Shown: piece by piece, positions 1 to 7,637 of the stretch
Layout of the letters: every line of letters begins with the position of its first letter
How positions within the stretch are numbered: the stretch's first letter is position 1
Assembly: GCF_016909575.1 (NCBI RefSeq)
Contig: NZ_JAFBGA010000009.1
Location: forward strand, 124,001-188,000
Origin: Streptomyces sp. HB132
GTDB lineage: Bacteria > Actinomycetota > Actinomycetes > Streptomycetales > Streptomycetaceae
DNA length: 64,000 bases
Reading direction: 5' to 3'
Notes under the pieces: model-generated
What the model was told of the DNA's origin: nothing
Databases searched by the model: none
The model's input: the letters and a program-made list of their open reading frames with translations, nothing else
Position numbers and translations under genes: made by a program

Positions 1-602
1 CCGAGCTCTTCCTCGCACGCCATGACCGGACCGTCCGGTCCGGCCCGATCAAGGGCACCGGGCGCACCGAGGACGACCTGCTGGAGAAGGATCACGCGGA
101 GAACGTGATGATCGTGGACCTGGTCCGCAACGACCTCGGCCGTGTCTGCGTGCCCGGCAGTGTGAGTGTTCCCGATCTCTGCGTCCTGGAGAAGCACCCG
201 GGACTCGTCCACCTCGTCTCCACCGTGCGCGGACGTCTGGCCGACGGTGCCGGCTGGCCCGAGCTGCTCACCGCGGCCTTCCCGCCCGGGTCCGTCACCG
301 GCGCGCCCAAGTCGAGCGCGCTGAGGATCATCGAGACCCTGGAGACGGCACCGCGGGGACCGTACTGCGGAGCGGTCGGCTGGGTCGACGCCGACCGGGG
401 CACCGCGGAGCTGGCCGTCGGCATACGGACCTTCTGGATCGACCGCACCGGGCCCGCGCCCCTCCTCCGCTTCGGCACCGGAGCCGGTATCACCTGGGGC
501 TCCGATCCGGCGCGCGAATGGGCGGAGACCGAACTCAAGGCATCCCGGCTGCTCGCTGTAGCGTCGGGCGCGTACGAGCAGACAGGAAGGACAGCGACAT
601 GA
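1..602 (+). CDS. pabB: Aminodeoxychorismate synthase component I, 3' part (chorismate-binding enzyme)
   Basis: Partial gene: the 5' end lies outside the window and 199 codons are visible. The product is the C-terminal part of the chorismate-binding fold that converts chorismate plus ammonia to 4-amino-4-deoxychorismate for folate (p-aminobenzoate) synthesis. Visible motifs are PIKGT (visible codons 15-19), the segment DLVRNDLGR just after it, and PPGSVTGAPK (about codons 95-104), all signature elements of the anthranilate synthase/PabB family; the PIKGT lysine is typical of PabB rather than TrpE. The stop overlaps the start of the next gene (ATGA), a class IV aminotransferase, which fits a pabB-pabC pair. 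A stand-alone salicylate or anthranilate synthase is less likely given this neighbour. Confidence 0.88.
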   Translation, partial: ELFLARHDRTVRSGPIKGTGRTEDDLLEKDHAENVMIVDLVRNDLGRVCVPGSVSVPDLCVLEKHPGLVHLVSTVRGRLADGAGWPELLTAAFPPGSVTGAPKSSALRIIETLETAPRGPYCGAVGWVDADRGTAELAVGIRTFWIDRTGPAPLLRFGTGAGITWGSDPAREWAETELKASRLLAVASGAYEQTGRTAT

Positions 603-1420
603 GGATCTGGGTCAACGACGGACTGCGGGACGCCGACGACGCCCGGCTGTCCGTGCTCGACCACGGGCTGACCGTGGGCGACGGCGTCTTCGAGACGGTC
701 CGGGTCGCCGGGGGCCGTCCCTTCGCCCTCACCCGGCACCTCGGCCGGCTGACGCGCTCGGCGCGGGGTCTGGGCCTGGCCGACCCCGACCACGACGAGG
801 TCCGTCGCGCGGTCGCGGCCGTCATCGAGGCCAACCCCGTGGAGCTCGGCCGACTCCGGATCACGTACACCGGTGGTCTCTCACCGCTCGGCTCCGACCG
901 TGGCGACGCCGGGCCCAGCCTGGTCGTCGCCCTGGGTGAGGCCGCGCGCCGCCCCGACAGCACGGCCGTGGTCACCGTCCCCTGGACGCGTAACGAACGC
1001 GGCGCAGTGACGGGACTCAAGACCACCTCCTACGCCGAGAACGTCGTCGCACTCGCGCGTGCCCACGAGCACGGAGCGTCGGAGGCGCTCTTCCCCAACA
1101 CGGTCGGACAGCTCTGCGAGGGCACCGGCTCCAACGTCTTCGTCGTCCTCGGCGGGCGGATCCACACGCCGCCCGTCGCCTCGGGATGCCTGGCGGGGAT
1201 CACACGCGCCCTGTGTGTGGAGTGGACCGGCGCGCAGGAGACCGATCTCCCGCTGGACGTGCTCGAGCGGGCCGACGAGATCTTCCTGACCTCCACACTC
1301 CGCGACATCCAGGCCGTCCACCGGGTCGACGGCCGACAACTGCCCGGCGCCCCCGGGCCCGTGACGGCGAAGGCCATGCGGGTCTTCGACGAGCGCGCGG
1401 CGGACGATCTCGATCCGTGA
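599..1420 (+). CDS. pabC: Class IV aminotransferase, probable aminodeoxychorismate lyase
   Basis: A 273-residue fold-type IV PLP enzyme. It probably removes pyruvate from aminodeoxychorismate to give p-aminobenzoate, completing the step begun by the upstream gene. Visible features are GDGVFETVRV near residue 27, the likely PLP lysine K141 in GLKTTSY, and the cofactor-phosphate segment CEGTGSN (about 173-179). The start at 599 is chosen because its ATG overlaps the stop of pabB as ATGA, indicating translational coupling; longer in-frame starts would run back into pabB. Class IV enzymes also include branched-chain and D-amino-acid aminotransferases, and sequence alone does not separate them cleanly; the pairing with pabB is the main argument for the lyase role. 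Confidence 0.85.
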   Translation: MRIWVNDGLRDADDARLSVLDHGLTVGDGVFETVRVAGGRPFALTRHLGRLTRSARGLGLADPDHDEVRRAVAAVIEANPVELGRLRITYTGGLSPLGSDRGDAGPSLVVALGEAARRPDSTAVVTVPWTRNERGAVTGLKTTSYAENVVALARAHEHGASEALFPNTVGQLCEGTGSNVFVVLGGRIHTPPVASGCLAGITRALCVEWTGAQETDLPLDVLERADEIFLTSTLRDIQAVHRVDGRQLPGAPGPVTAKAMRVFDERAADDLDP

Positions 1421-1504
1421 ACCCAGGCCTTCGAAGCCCCGTGGCCGGCTGCCGGAATCCGCAAAGGGGGTGACGGCCCGCCGCCCAGCGGATAGAACAC
1501 CCTG

Positions 1505-2341
1505 ATGACCACGACCATCCGGCCGGCCGGGCCGGTCCAGCAGGGCGCCGACGGCGCACGGGCACGCACGTACGACGTGTGCGACAACGGGCGGCCCGTG
1601 GGCGCCGTCGACATCTCCACCGACCCGGTGTTCGGTCCCTCGGCGGGCATCCTCCGGTCCGTCGGCATCGACGAAGCGCACCGCAGGCGCGGCCGCGGGA
1701 CCATCGCCGCGCTCGCCGCCGAGGAGGTGCTGCGCGGCTGGGGCTGCGCCCAGGTGCGCCTGGTGGCCGCCGCCGACAACCAGGCCGCACAGGCACTGGC
1801 GGCCGTGCTCGGCTACACCGAGCGCAGCCGGAACATGCTGAAGCGTCTGCGGCGCACCGCCCCCGCGCTGCCCGCCGGGGTCACCGGACGGCCCATGACG
1901 GAGCGGGAGTACGCCGAGTGGGCGGCCACCAGCGCCGAGACGTACGCGAGGGAATGGGTGGAACGCGGCGTGCCGGAGGAGCAGGCCCGGCGCAAGGCCG
2001 AGACCGACCACGCCACGAACCTGCCGGACGGCCTGGCCACCCCCGGCATGTACTTCCACGTCCTCGTCCACGACGGAGCCGTCGTCGGCCACGTCTGGGT
2101 GGCCCGGCGTGACATGCCGGACGGCGATGACCTGGGTTACGTGTTCGACGTCGAGGTACGCGAGGAGTGCAGGGGGCGTGGCTACGGGCGGGCGCTGATG
2201 CACCTCGCGGAGGACGTCACGCTCGACGCCGGCCTCGGCCTCCTCGGCCTGCACGTCTTCACCACCAACACGCCCGCCCTGCGGCTGTACGAGTCGCTCG
2301 GCTACGAGGTGACGCAGTACAACCTGGCCAAGGCGCTGTAG
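1505..2341 (+). CDS. Tandem-domain GNAT N-acetyltransferase
   Basis: A 278-residue protein with two GNAT modules. The N-terminal module has an acetyl-CoA-binding motif at RRRGRG (about 60-65) followed by a GYTERS-like end, and the C-terminal module has the canonical CRGRGYG (about 222-228) and ends in YESLGYEV. The C-terminal copy looks catalytically competent; the N-terminal one is shorter. The substrate is unknown: such enzymes acetylate amines on antibiotics, peptides or proteins. It lies 84 bp after pabC on the same strand and converges with the DsbA-like gene 32 bp downstream. Confidence 0.8.
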   Translation: MTTTIRPAGPVQQGADGARARTYDVCDNGRPVGAVDISTDPVFGPSAGILRSVGIDEAHRRRGRGTIAALAAEEVLRGWGCAQVRLVAAADNQAAQALAAVLGYTERSRNMLKRLRRTAPALPAGVTGRPMTEREYAEWAATSAETYAREWVERGVPEEQARRKAETDHATNLPDGLATPGMYFHVLVHDGAVVGHVWVARRDMPDGDDLGYVFDVEVREECRGRGYGRALMHLAEDVTLDAGLGLLGLHVFTTNTPALRLYESLGYEVTQYNLAKAL

Positions 2342-2373
2342 CCGTCAAAACGCCGTCCGGGCCGGCCGGCCCG

Positions 2374-2889
2374 TCAGCCCTGGCCCGCGAGCAGGCGGTC
2401 GGCGATCTCCTCGATGCGTGCGCGCAGACCCTCCTGGCTCTTGCCACCGTCCAGCCGCTCGTCGCCGATCACATAGGTCGGAGTCCCGGTGACGCCGATC
2501 GCCCTGCCCTCGGCCTGGTCCGCGTCCACGATCAGCAGGTGTCGCCCGTCGATCAGCGCCGTGTCGAACTCCTCGGCGTCCAGGCCCAGTTCGCCGGCCA
2601 CTTCGAGGAGGAGGGGCTCACCCGCGCGGGCGAGGTCCGCGGTGCGGGCCAGTACGGCCTCGATGTACGGCCACCCCTTGCCCTGGTCGGCCGCCTCCTC
2701 GGCGGCCTGCGCCGCGGCATACGCGTGCTTGTGCTTCTCCAGCGGGAAGTGGCGCAGCCTGACCTCCAGCCGGTCGCCGTACCGGGCTCGGAGGGCGTGG
2801 ACGTCGGAGAGGGCCCGGTGGCAGTCGGGGCACTCGAGCTCGCACCAGAGGTCCAGGACGATCGGCGCTGCGGAGGGGGAATCGCTCAT
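2374..2889 (-). CDS. DsbA-family thioredoxin-fold oxidoreductase
   Basis: A 171-residue protein of the DsbA/FrnE superfamily. The redox motif CPDC lies at residues 20-23, only a few residues after the first strand, and the cis-proline loop appears as TGTPT (134-138); the helical insertion typical of DsbA lies between. No signal peptide is visible, so it probably acts in the cytoplasm, like FrnE-type dithiol oxidoreductases. The ATG at 2889 is chosen because a longer reading frame upstream encodes a non-conserved Pro/Arg-rich stretch. The gene is divergent from the small membrane-protein gene at 3045. Substrate unknown. Confidence 0.85.
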   Translation of the reverse strand: MSDSPSAAPIVLDLWCELECPDCHRALSDVHALRARYGDRLEVRLRHFPLEKHKHAYAAAQAAEEAADQGKGWPYIEAVLARTADLARAGEPLLLEVAGELGLDAEEFDTALIDGRHLLIVDADQAEGRAIGVTGTPTYVIGDERLDGGKSQEGLRARIEEIADRLLAGQG

Positions 2890-3044
2890 GGAAGTCAGTC
2901 TTTCAGGCCGGACGGGCGCTTCCCAATCGGGACCTGGGGAGGAGTGCGGCCCTGAAATGTCCCTGATGCGGTCCCTGACCGTGGCCACCACGGCGGCCGC
3001 CGGTGCAGGATGGAAGGGACGAGACCCGACTGCTGGAGGCCCCG

Positions 3045-3506
3045 ATGCTTGCCGAGACCATCTGTTCCGCGGTGTCGGCGGCGGGTTTGGGCATCGCCGC
3101 CATCACCGCGTACCGAAAGCGGTTCCTCACGGCCACCCGGATCGCCGCCTACTCACTGGTGCCCGTGGGCCTGGTGATGACCGGTGTCGTCGAGTGGGTG
3201 TCGGGCATCGTGTTCAAGCCGGGCGTCTGGATCGGCTTCGGCCTGCTGGCGGTGGCCTGGCTGCTCTTCATGACCACGCGTGCGGTCGAACGCCGGAGCG
3301 GCTCGACGCGCAAGGAGCGCAAGGCCGCGCGGGCCGCGGAGCGCGGCGCCGTCGCGCCGGCCGCGTCCTCGCCCTCGCTGACGTCCGGGGCCGGGGCGAG
3401 CGCGCCGCAGGCGAAGGACGGCGGGCGGAAGAAGCCCCAGCAGGCGGCCGCGCCCGGTGACGACTTCAGCGATATCGAGGCCATCCTCAAGAAGCACGGG
3501 ATCTGA
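3045..3506 (+). CDS. Small conserved membrane protein, function unknown
   Basis: A 153-residue protein with three predicted membrane helices (about 3-20, 31-52, 60-78), then a basic Arg/Lys-rich stretch, an Ala/Pro/Ser-rich linker and a charged C-terminal helix ending FSDIEAILKKHGI. The ATG at 3045 is preceded by GGAGG (3035-3039) at good spacing. Proteins of this layout occur widely in Streptomyces, sometimes with the misleading label cellulose synthase; nothing here supports that activity. The end is followed by a palindromic LacI-type site (3559-3570), so it is not obviously co-transcribed with the regulator. Confidence 0.7.
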   Translation: MLAETICSAVSAAGLGIAAITAYRKRFLTATRIAAYSLVPVGLVMTGVVEWVSGIVFKPGVWIGFGLLAVAWLLFMTTRAVERRSGSTRKERKAARAAERGAVAPAASSPSLTSGAGASAPQAKDGGRKKPQQAAAPGDDFSDIEAILKKHGI

Positions 3507-3558
3507 CGACCCGCCCCGCGAAGGTCGGCCCTGCGGGAGCGGAGCGGTCTCGAGGGTG

Positions 3559-3570
3559 TGAATCGATTCA
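3559..3570. promoter_or_regulatory. LacI-type operator candidate, site 1 (perfect 12-bp palindrome)
   Basis: TGAATCGATTCA is a perfect palindrome with the central CG usual for LacI/PurR-type operators. It lies about 240 bp upstream of the LacI-family regulator gene. A near copy (10 of 12) lies at 3686-3697 and a 9 of 12 match lies upstream of the sugar importer operon at 7604-7615. Confidence 0.6.
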
Positions 3571-3685
3571 TCCAGGGTCGGGGGCTCCGGAGGGTCTGCC
3601 GCTGTCCCACCCCTCGGTATATTGCGAGTCGCGTTGCCCTGATCTTGACGGTATCCCGCGCATGCGGTTAGCGTCCCGAACGGAT

Positions 3686-3697
3686 TGAAACAATTCA
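3686..3697. promoter_or_regulatory. LacI-type operator candidate, site 2
   Basis: TGAAACAATTCA sits inside a wider inverted repeat, ATTGAA-N4-TTCAAT (3684-3699). The 15 bases at 3688-3702 match 7606-7620 upstream of the importer operon with one difference. Its place about 105 bp upstream of the regulator start suggests autoregulation. Confidence 0.6.
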
Positions 3698-3802
3698 ATG
3701 CGGGCGGGGGCGACGGCGCGACGGGACACGCGGTACGTCCGTCGGTGGATTCAGGGACCGGCGCCGAGGTGCGGCGCCGAACGCATCAGTGGGGCAGGAC
3801 AA

Positions 3803-4822
3803 GTGGGGCGTGTGGCAGGGATCAAGGACGTGGCCCGGCAGGCCGGAGTCTCGGTGGGCACGGTCTCCAACGTGATCAACCGTCCCGAGGCGGTGCTTCC
3901 CGACACCAGGGCCCGTGTGCTGGCGGCGATCGAGGAACTCGGATACGTGCGCAGCGAGTCGGCCAGGCAGCTCAGGGCGGGCCGCAGCCGGATCATGGCC
4001 CTGCTCGTGCTGGACATGGGCAACCCCTTCTTCGTCGACATCGCACGTGGCGCGGAGCGCGCGGCACGGGCGGCCGGCCTCGGCGTGATGGTCTGCAACA
4101 GCGGCCAGAGCCAGGAGGAGGAGGCCGAATACCTCGGGCTCTTCGCCGAGCAGCGGGTCTGCGGCGTACTGGTGACCCCCGCGGACGCCACCGGCGGCAA
4201 TCTCGAGGCCTTCGCCCGCCACCGGATCCCCTATGTGCTGGTCGACAGGGTGGCGGCCTCCGGCGACAGCTGTGCCGTCTCCGTGGACGACGTGCGCGGG
4301 GGCATGCTCGCCGTCGGGCATCTCGTCTCGGCGGGGCATCGCTCCGTGGCCTATGTGAGCGGTCCCGGCGATCTGCACCAGATCAGGGACCGCCGGGAGG
4401 GTGCCCTCGCGGCGCTCGCCGAGGCGGGGCTCGGTCCCGAGGCACTCGTCGAGATCCCCTCCGACCGCCTGGACGTGGCGGCGGGCCGCGACGCCGGCGC
4501 CAGGCTGCTCGGCCTCGTGCCCAGGCCGACCGCCGTGTTCTGCGCCAACGATCTGCTGGCGCTCGGGGTCCTGCAGTCCCTGTACGCCGCCGGCGTGCGG
4601 GTCCCGCAGGACGTCGCCATCGTCGGCTACGACGACATCGAGTTCGCCGCGGCCGCCGCCGTGCCCCTCACCTCGGTCCGGCAGCCCGCCGTGGTGATGG
4701 GCAGGATGGCGGCGGAACTCCTCCTGGAGGAGGCGCACGACGCGGACGGTGGCCACCGGCACCGAAGCGTGGTGCTCCAGCCGGAACTCGTCGTCCGTGC
4801 GTCCAGCGCCGTCCCGCGCTGA
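3803..4822 (+). CDS. LacI-family transcriptional regulator, probable regulator of the downstream sugar operon
   Basis: About 339 residues. An N-terminal helix-turn-helix (IKDVARQAGVSVGTVSNVIN, about residues 7-26) and hinge are followed by a periplasmic-binding-protein-like ligand domain (from about 60, beginning RIMALLVLDMGNPFF) with the usual late segment AIVGYDDIEFA. The start is uncertain: GTG at 3803 has GGGG eight bases upstream, while GTG at 3812 is also possible; an ATG at 3698 would place coding sequence over the operator-like repeat and is less likely. LacI proteins bind inverted repeats with a central CG and release them on binding a sugar. Matching sites lie upstream of this gene and upstream of the importer operon at 7638. 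The ligand is inferred, from the PL26-like enzyme in that operon, to be a pectin-derived saccharide. Confidence 0.88.
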   Translation: MGRVAGIKDVARQAGVSVGTVSNVINRPEAVLPDTRARVLAAIEELGYVRSESARQLRAGRSRIMALLVLDMGNPFFVDIARGAERAARAAGLGVMVCNSGQSQEEEAEYLGLFAEQRVCGVLVTPADATGGNLEAFARHRIPYVLVDRVAASGDSCAVSVDDVRGGMLAVGHLVSAGHRSVAYVSGPGDLHQIRDRREGALAALAEAGLGPEALVEIPSDRLDVAAGRDAGARLLGLVPRPTAVFCANDLLALGVLQSLYAAGVRVPQDVAIVGYDDIEFAAAAAVPLTSVRQPAVVMGRMAAELLLEEAHDADGGHRHRSVVLQPELVVRASSAVPR

Positions 4823-4937
4823 CCTGGAGGGCGGGCCACGCGACGGCCCCCTCTGATCGGGCCAGCCGTTCCCCGCCGTCCCTGCCGTCGCTCCCGGGGC
4901 TGGATGCGAACGCGCGCCGGGTCCTCGGACGCGGGAG

Positions 4938-4956
4938 CGAATCGCGTTCATCCCGG
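4938..4956. promoter_or_regulatory. Loose copy of the LacI-type site, site 4
   Basis: CGAATCGCGTTCATCCCGG resembles the sequence at 3559-3576 (GAATCGATTCATCC...) in both the palindrome and the trailing bases. It lies about 75 bp upstream of the 51-codon membrane-protein gene. The match is weaker than at the other sites and may be fortuitous. Confidence 0.35.
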
Positions 4957-5029
4957 AGTGGGTGAACCAGCCCTGCTGAAGCATCTGTTGATCGCCAACG
5001 CGGCTGCTCTGCGTCATGATCGCTACGAG

Positions 5030-5185
5030 ATGGTGGACACCTCCCGGGGCGATGCCCCCGCACCCCCTGCCGAAGAGCCGCGTGGCTGCCTCTTCGCCCT
5101 TTCCCAGCCCCCGTTGATGATCTTCCTGACGGTCGTCGGCGGCCTGCTGCTGACGGCGGCCCTGCACGATCTCTTCTTCCTGTGA
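5030..5185 (+). CDS. Short single-pass membrane protein, function unknown
   Basis: Fifty-one codons from the ATG at 5030. The N-terminal half is polar and Pro/Ala-rich; the C-terminal half (about residues 27-50, PPLMIFLTVVGGLLLTAALH) forms one hydrophobic helix ending close to the C-terminus. An in-frame start at 4904 would add 42 less protein-like residues. Codon use fits a GC-rich genome, and the coherent hydrophobic segment supports a real gene, though its small size limits certainty. It converges with the CGNR gene. Confidence 0.55.
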   Translation: MVDTSRGDAPAPPAEEPRGCLFALSQPPLMIFLTVVGGLLLTAALHDLFFL

Positions 5186-5246
5186 ACGGCCGGTCCACCT
5201 GGACGCCCGTCACGCCGGAGGGCCGGCCGCCTCCCGGCCGGTGGCC

Positions 5247-5276
5247 GTTCGACGGGGTTCGACGGGGTTCGACGGG
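5247..5276. repeat. Three tandem copies of a 10-bp unit
   Basis: The unit GTTCGACGGG occurs three times in succession in the gap between two converging genes. It is preceded by GC-rich inverted repeats (GGCCGG and CCGGCC at about 5221-5242) that may act as a terminator. Confidence 0.8.
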
Positions 5277-5287
5277 CGTGAGGGCCG

Positions 5288-5845
5288 TCAGCGCGCCGCT
5301 TCCCGGCGCCGGGCCCGGTAGGCGGCGACATGGAGCCGGTTGCCGCAGGTGCGGCTCGAGCAGTAGCGGCGGGAACGGTTGCGCGACAGGTCGACGAAGG
5401 CGTCCCGGCAGTCCGGGGCCTCGCAGCGCCGCAGCCGATCCTGCTCGCCGGCCACGACGATGAAGGCCAGCGCCATGCCGCAGTCGGCGGCGAGGTGGTC
5501 CGCGACGGAGGCGTCCGGCGCGAAGTAGTGGACGTGCCAGTCGTAGCCGTCGTGATTCGTGAGCTGCGGCGTGGTGCCGGCCGCGGCCACCAGGCCGTTG
5601 ACCAGGTCCGCCGCGGTGCGGGCGTCGGGTGCCGCGAATATGTCGGCGAACCGGTCGCGGACGTCCTGCACGGCGCGCAGGTCCTTCTCGCCGAGGGTTC
5701 CGACACCGCTGATGTCGTGGCGCTCCGCGAAGGCGTAGAGCGCTGGGAGCTCGGCGAGCCCGTCGCCCGTGTCGCTCTCCGGTGCGGTGTTCACCAGATC
5801 GACCACCGTTTCGAGGGCGATCCGGGTGTCGTGGGGGATCAGCAC
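5288..5845 (-). CDS. CGNR zinc-finger / ABATE-domain protein
   Basis: A 185-residue protein with an N-terminal ABATE-type domain (about 5-130) and a C-terminal CGNR zinc finger. The likely zinc ligands are C141, C146, C162 and C167, and the name-giving CGNR is at 167-170, followed by a basic tail. Members of this family are thought to be stress-linked transcription regulators: the ABATE domain binds an unknown ligand and the finger binds DNA. Streptomyces genomes carry many copies, so the target cannot be inferred. The ATG at 5845 starts directly with the conserved domain. It is convergent with the short membrane-protein gene. Confidence 0.85.
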   Translation of the reverse strand: MLIPHDTRIALETVVDLVNTAPESDTGDGLAELPALYAFAERHDISGVGTLGEKDLRAVQDVRDRFADIFAAPDARTAADLVNGLVAAAGTTPQLTNHDGYDWHVHYFAPDASVADHLAADCGMALAFIVVAGEQDRLRRCEAPDCRDAFVDLSRNRSRRYCSSRTCGNRLHVAAYRARRREAAR

Positions 5846-6241
5846 GCTTCGCTCCCTGGCCTCCGGCGGACGGGCGTCCGCCGATGGCGGCTGACTCTAC
5901 TGTCTCGGCGAAGGCACTCAGGGCCCGGTGCGGCCCGAGGGGGCGGGGTGGGCCCCTTTTCCCGGTCCCGTACGCCGTCGGAGCCTGTGGCGGCCTTCTG
6001 GAGGCCTCGGGGGCGGCTCCGGCGATGGTGGGGAGGTGTCAGGTGCCGGTGGCGCTGCTGCCGGTCCGGACGGCGGCAGGTGTACAGGTGCTGCCGTCGC
6101 GGGTGCGGTGGCAAGGGCCCGCACAGCGGCGCCGCCGCCGCGGTGGGTTCCGCGGCGACGGCGCCGGTGCCTGCCCTATGAGGTTGTCCGCGTGACGCCG
6201 TCGCCCCGAGTCGGACGGCGTCCCGCAGCTCTCTGCCTGGC
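5846..6241. other. Gene-poor gap between the CGNR gene and ssgB
   Basis: About 400 bases of GC-rich sequence. It should hold the promoter of the CGNR gene and the 3' end of the ssgB transcript. Short open frames exist on both strands, but their translations are Arg/Gly/Ala/Pro-rich and lack ribosome binding sites or domain-like patterns, so no gene is called. Confidence 0.5.
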
Positions 6242-6655
6242 TCAGCTCTCGGCCAGGATGTGCGAGAGCTCCGTATCGAGGTCGAAGTGACGATGCTCGG
6301 TGCCCGGTGGGACTGCGGCGTCGGTCCTCTTCAGGAACGATTCCAGAGCCCTCGCCGGGGCTTCCAGCAGGGCTTCGCCCTCCGGGGAGCTCAGTGCGAT
6401 GCAGACGACGCCTTGACCGTGACTCCGTGATGGCCAGACGCGGACGTCTCCGGTGCCGGTGGGCCGGTGCAGCCCCTCGGCAAGGAGGTCACGGGCGAAA
6501 ACCCATTCGACCGTCTCCTCCGCTCCGGTGTGGAAGGTGGCGTGCACGGCATAGGGATCGGCCGTGTCATACCGCAGGCCCGCGGGTACAGGCAGTGACG
6601 ACTCGCTCGACACAACGAGGCGCAGGTGCAGCTCGCAGCTGACCGTGGTGTTCAT
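6242..6655 (-). CDS. ssgB: SsgB, SsgA-like sporulation-specific cell division protein
   Basis: A 137-residue protein that I recognise as SsgB, beginning MNTTVSCELHLRLVVSSES and ending DTELSHILAES. In Streptomyces, SsgB localises with SsgA at future septum sites in aerial hyphae and recruits FtsZ, so it positions sporulation septa; ssgB mutants do not sporulate. The length equals that of known SsgB proteins, and SsgB is exceptionally conserved. The ATG at 6655 is used; the frame extends 22 codons further upstream, but that extension is basic and not part of the family. The gene is divergent from the PGPGW membrane-protein gene. Confidence 0.95.
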   Translation of the reverse strand: MNTTVSCELHLRLVVSSESSLPVPAGLRYDTADPYAVHATFHTGAEETVEWVFARDLLAEGLHRPTGTGDVRVWPSRSHGQGVVCIALSSPEGEALLEAPARALESFLKRTDAAVPPGTEHRHFDLDTELSHILAES

Positions 6656-6716
6656 AAGCGCCAGGGCCTTTCGCTCAGTGTGCGCTCGGGGATTCGCACG
6701 TCGGCGAAATCGACAT

Positions 6717-6731
6717 GCCACCTACGGTGGC
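6717..6731. promoter_or_regulatory. Perfect inverted repeat in the ssgB / PGPGW-gene divergent region
   Basis: GCCACC-TAC-GGTGGC is a six-base stem with a three-base spacer, 62 bp upstream of ssgB. It could be a dimer-binding site for a developmental regulator. This is inferred from position and symmetry only. Confidence 0.35.
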
Positions 6732-6845
6732 GTTGTAAACCCCTCTGACCTATTTGTCGTGCTTCGGGTCGCTCGTACAGCGGTGTGTAACTTTGCGTCA
6801 TGCGTCCATTCCGGTGACGATCGCCGGTCCGGTAGGTTGGGCTTC

Positions 6846-7301
6846 ATGAACGCGGAGAGTGACGAGCGGAAAGAGGTCGCCGCCACGGTGGCCCCTGGTT
6901 CCGCTGCGGGGGACGGACGGACGGCGGAGCGTGAGCTGGGCTCGCGGGCGCCCGGGTTCATCAAGGGATCGAGGGTGCTGCACCTGAGCTGGCAGGTCGG
7001 GATCTTCGTGGTCGGACTCGCCGTGGTCGGGGCCGGCGTCGTGATGCTGCCGTTGCCCGGCCCCGGATGGCTGGTGATCTTCGGTGGCATGGCGATCTGG
7101 GCGACCGAGTTCGTCTGGGCGCAGCTCGTCCTGCGCTGGACCCGGCGCAAGGTCACCGAAGCCGCCCAGCGTGCCCTTGATCCCAGGGTCCGGCGGCGCA
7201 ACGTCATCCTCACCGCGGTGGGGCTCGTGATCATCGCGGTGCTGGTCGGGATCTACGTCTGGAAGTTCGGCATAGCGATGCCGTGGAAGATCGAGGAGTG
7301 A
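6846..7301 (+). CDS. PGPGW-motif transmembrane protein (TIGR02611 type)
   Basis: A 151-residue protein with a polar N-terminal 40 residues and three membrane helices (about 50-69, 73-95, 119-139). Between the first two is the signature PLPGPGW (69-75). The family is widespread in actinobacteria, often next to ssgB in Streptomyces, and has no assigned function. The ATG at 6846 begins the conserved form; the same frame stays open to 6564, but that would overlap ssgB. It is followed within 60 bp by a tRNA-Val gene. Confidence 0.8.
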   Translation: MNAESDERKEVAATVAPGSAAGDGRTAERELGSRAPGFIKGSRVLHLSWQVGIFVVGLAVVGAGVVMLPLPGPGWLVIFGGMAIWATEFVWAQLVLRWTRRKVTEAAQRALDPRVRRRNVILTAVGLVIIAVLVGIYVWKFGIAMPWKIEE

Positions 7302-7356
7302 CCCGGAGGTGGTCCGGGGGTACCGCTGACATGGGGTAATGTTTGCCCTGCCGCCG

Positions 7357-7428
7357 GGGCGATTAGCTCAGTGGGAGAGCGCTTCGTTCACACCGAAGAG
7401 GTCACTGGTTCGAACCCAGTATCGCCCA
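7357..7428 (+). tRNA. tRNA-Val (anticodon CAC), copy 1
   Basis: A 72-nt cloverleaf. The acceptor stem GGGCGAT pairs with ATCGCCC, the anticodon stem CTTCG/CGAAG encloses loop TTCACAC (anticodon CAC, reading GTG), and the T arm contains GGTTCGAACCC. A -10-like TAATGT lies at 7337-7342. The mature sequence is identical to that at 17264-17335. Confidence 0.95.
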
Positions 7429-7435
7429 CCCCGGA

Positions 7436-7476
7436 CCGATGGCCCGGAAGCTTCAGAGAAGCTTCCGGGCCATCGG
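7436..7476 (+). terminator. Strong hairpin terminator after tRNA-Val copy 1
   Basis: A 19-bp perfect stem (7436-7454 pairing with 7458-7476) around the three-base loop AGA, starting eight bases after the tRNA. Confidence 0.85.
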
Positions 7477-7593
7477 CGTTTCCGTGTGTGCCCTGTGCCG
7501 CGACCTGTGCCGTCTGTTCGGCCCGTCGTCACGCCACCGAAATTTCGTCCTAACCGTTGACGCACCCGTTGCCGCTCCTTACTTTGACCCAGC

Positions 7594-7617
7594 AAGCGCT
7601 TTCTAAAACGATTCAAT
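7594..7617. promoter_or_regulatory. Operator region of the sugar importer operon, site 3
   Basis: Two LacI-like elements lie close together upstream of the binding-protein gene: the palindrome AAGCGCTT (7594-7601), and TAAAACGATTCA (7604-7615), which matches 9 of 12 bases of the site at 3559-3570. The 15 bases from 7606 differ at one position from those upstream of the LacI regulator at 3688. TTGACG at 7557-7562 could be the -35 element. A repressor bound here would block elongation or initiation. Confidence 0.6.
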
Positions 7618-7637
7618 GCGAACGGTGGGGGCGAGCT

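Noticed and set aside
2359..2372. GGGCCGGCCGGCCC palindrome as terminator between the GNAT and DsbA-like genes
   Set aside because: It is self-complementary without a loop and has no T run, so it is weak evidence for termination.
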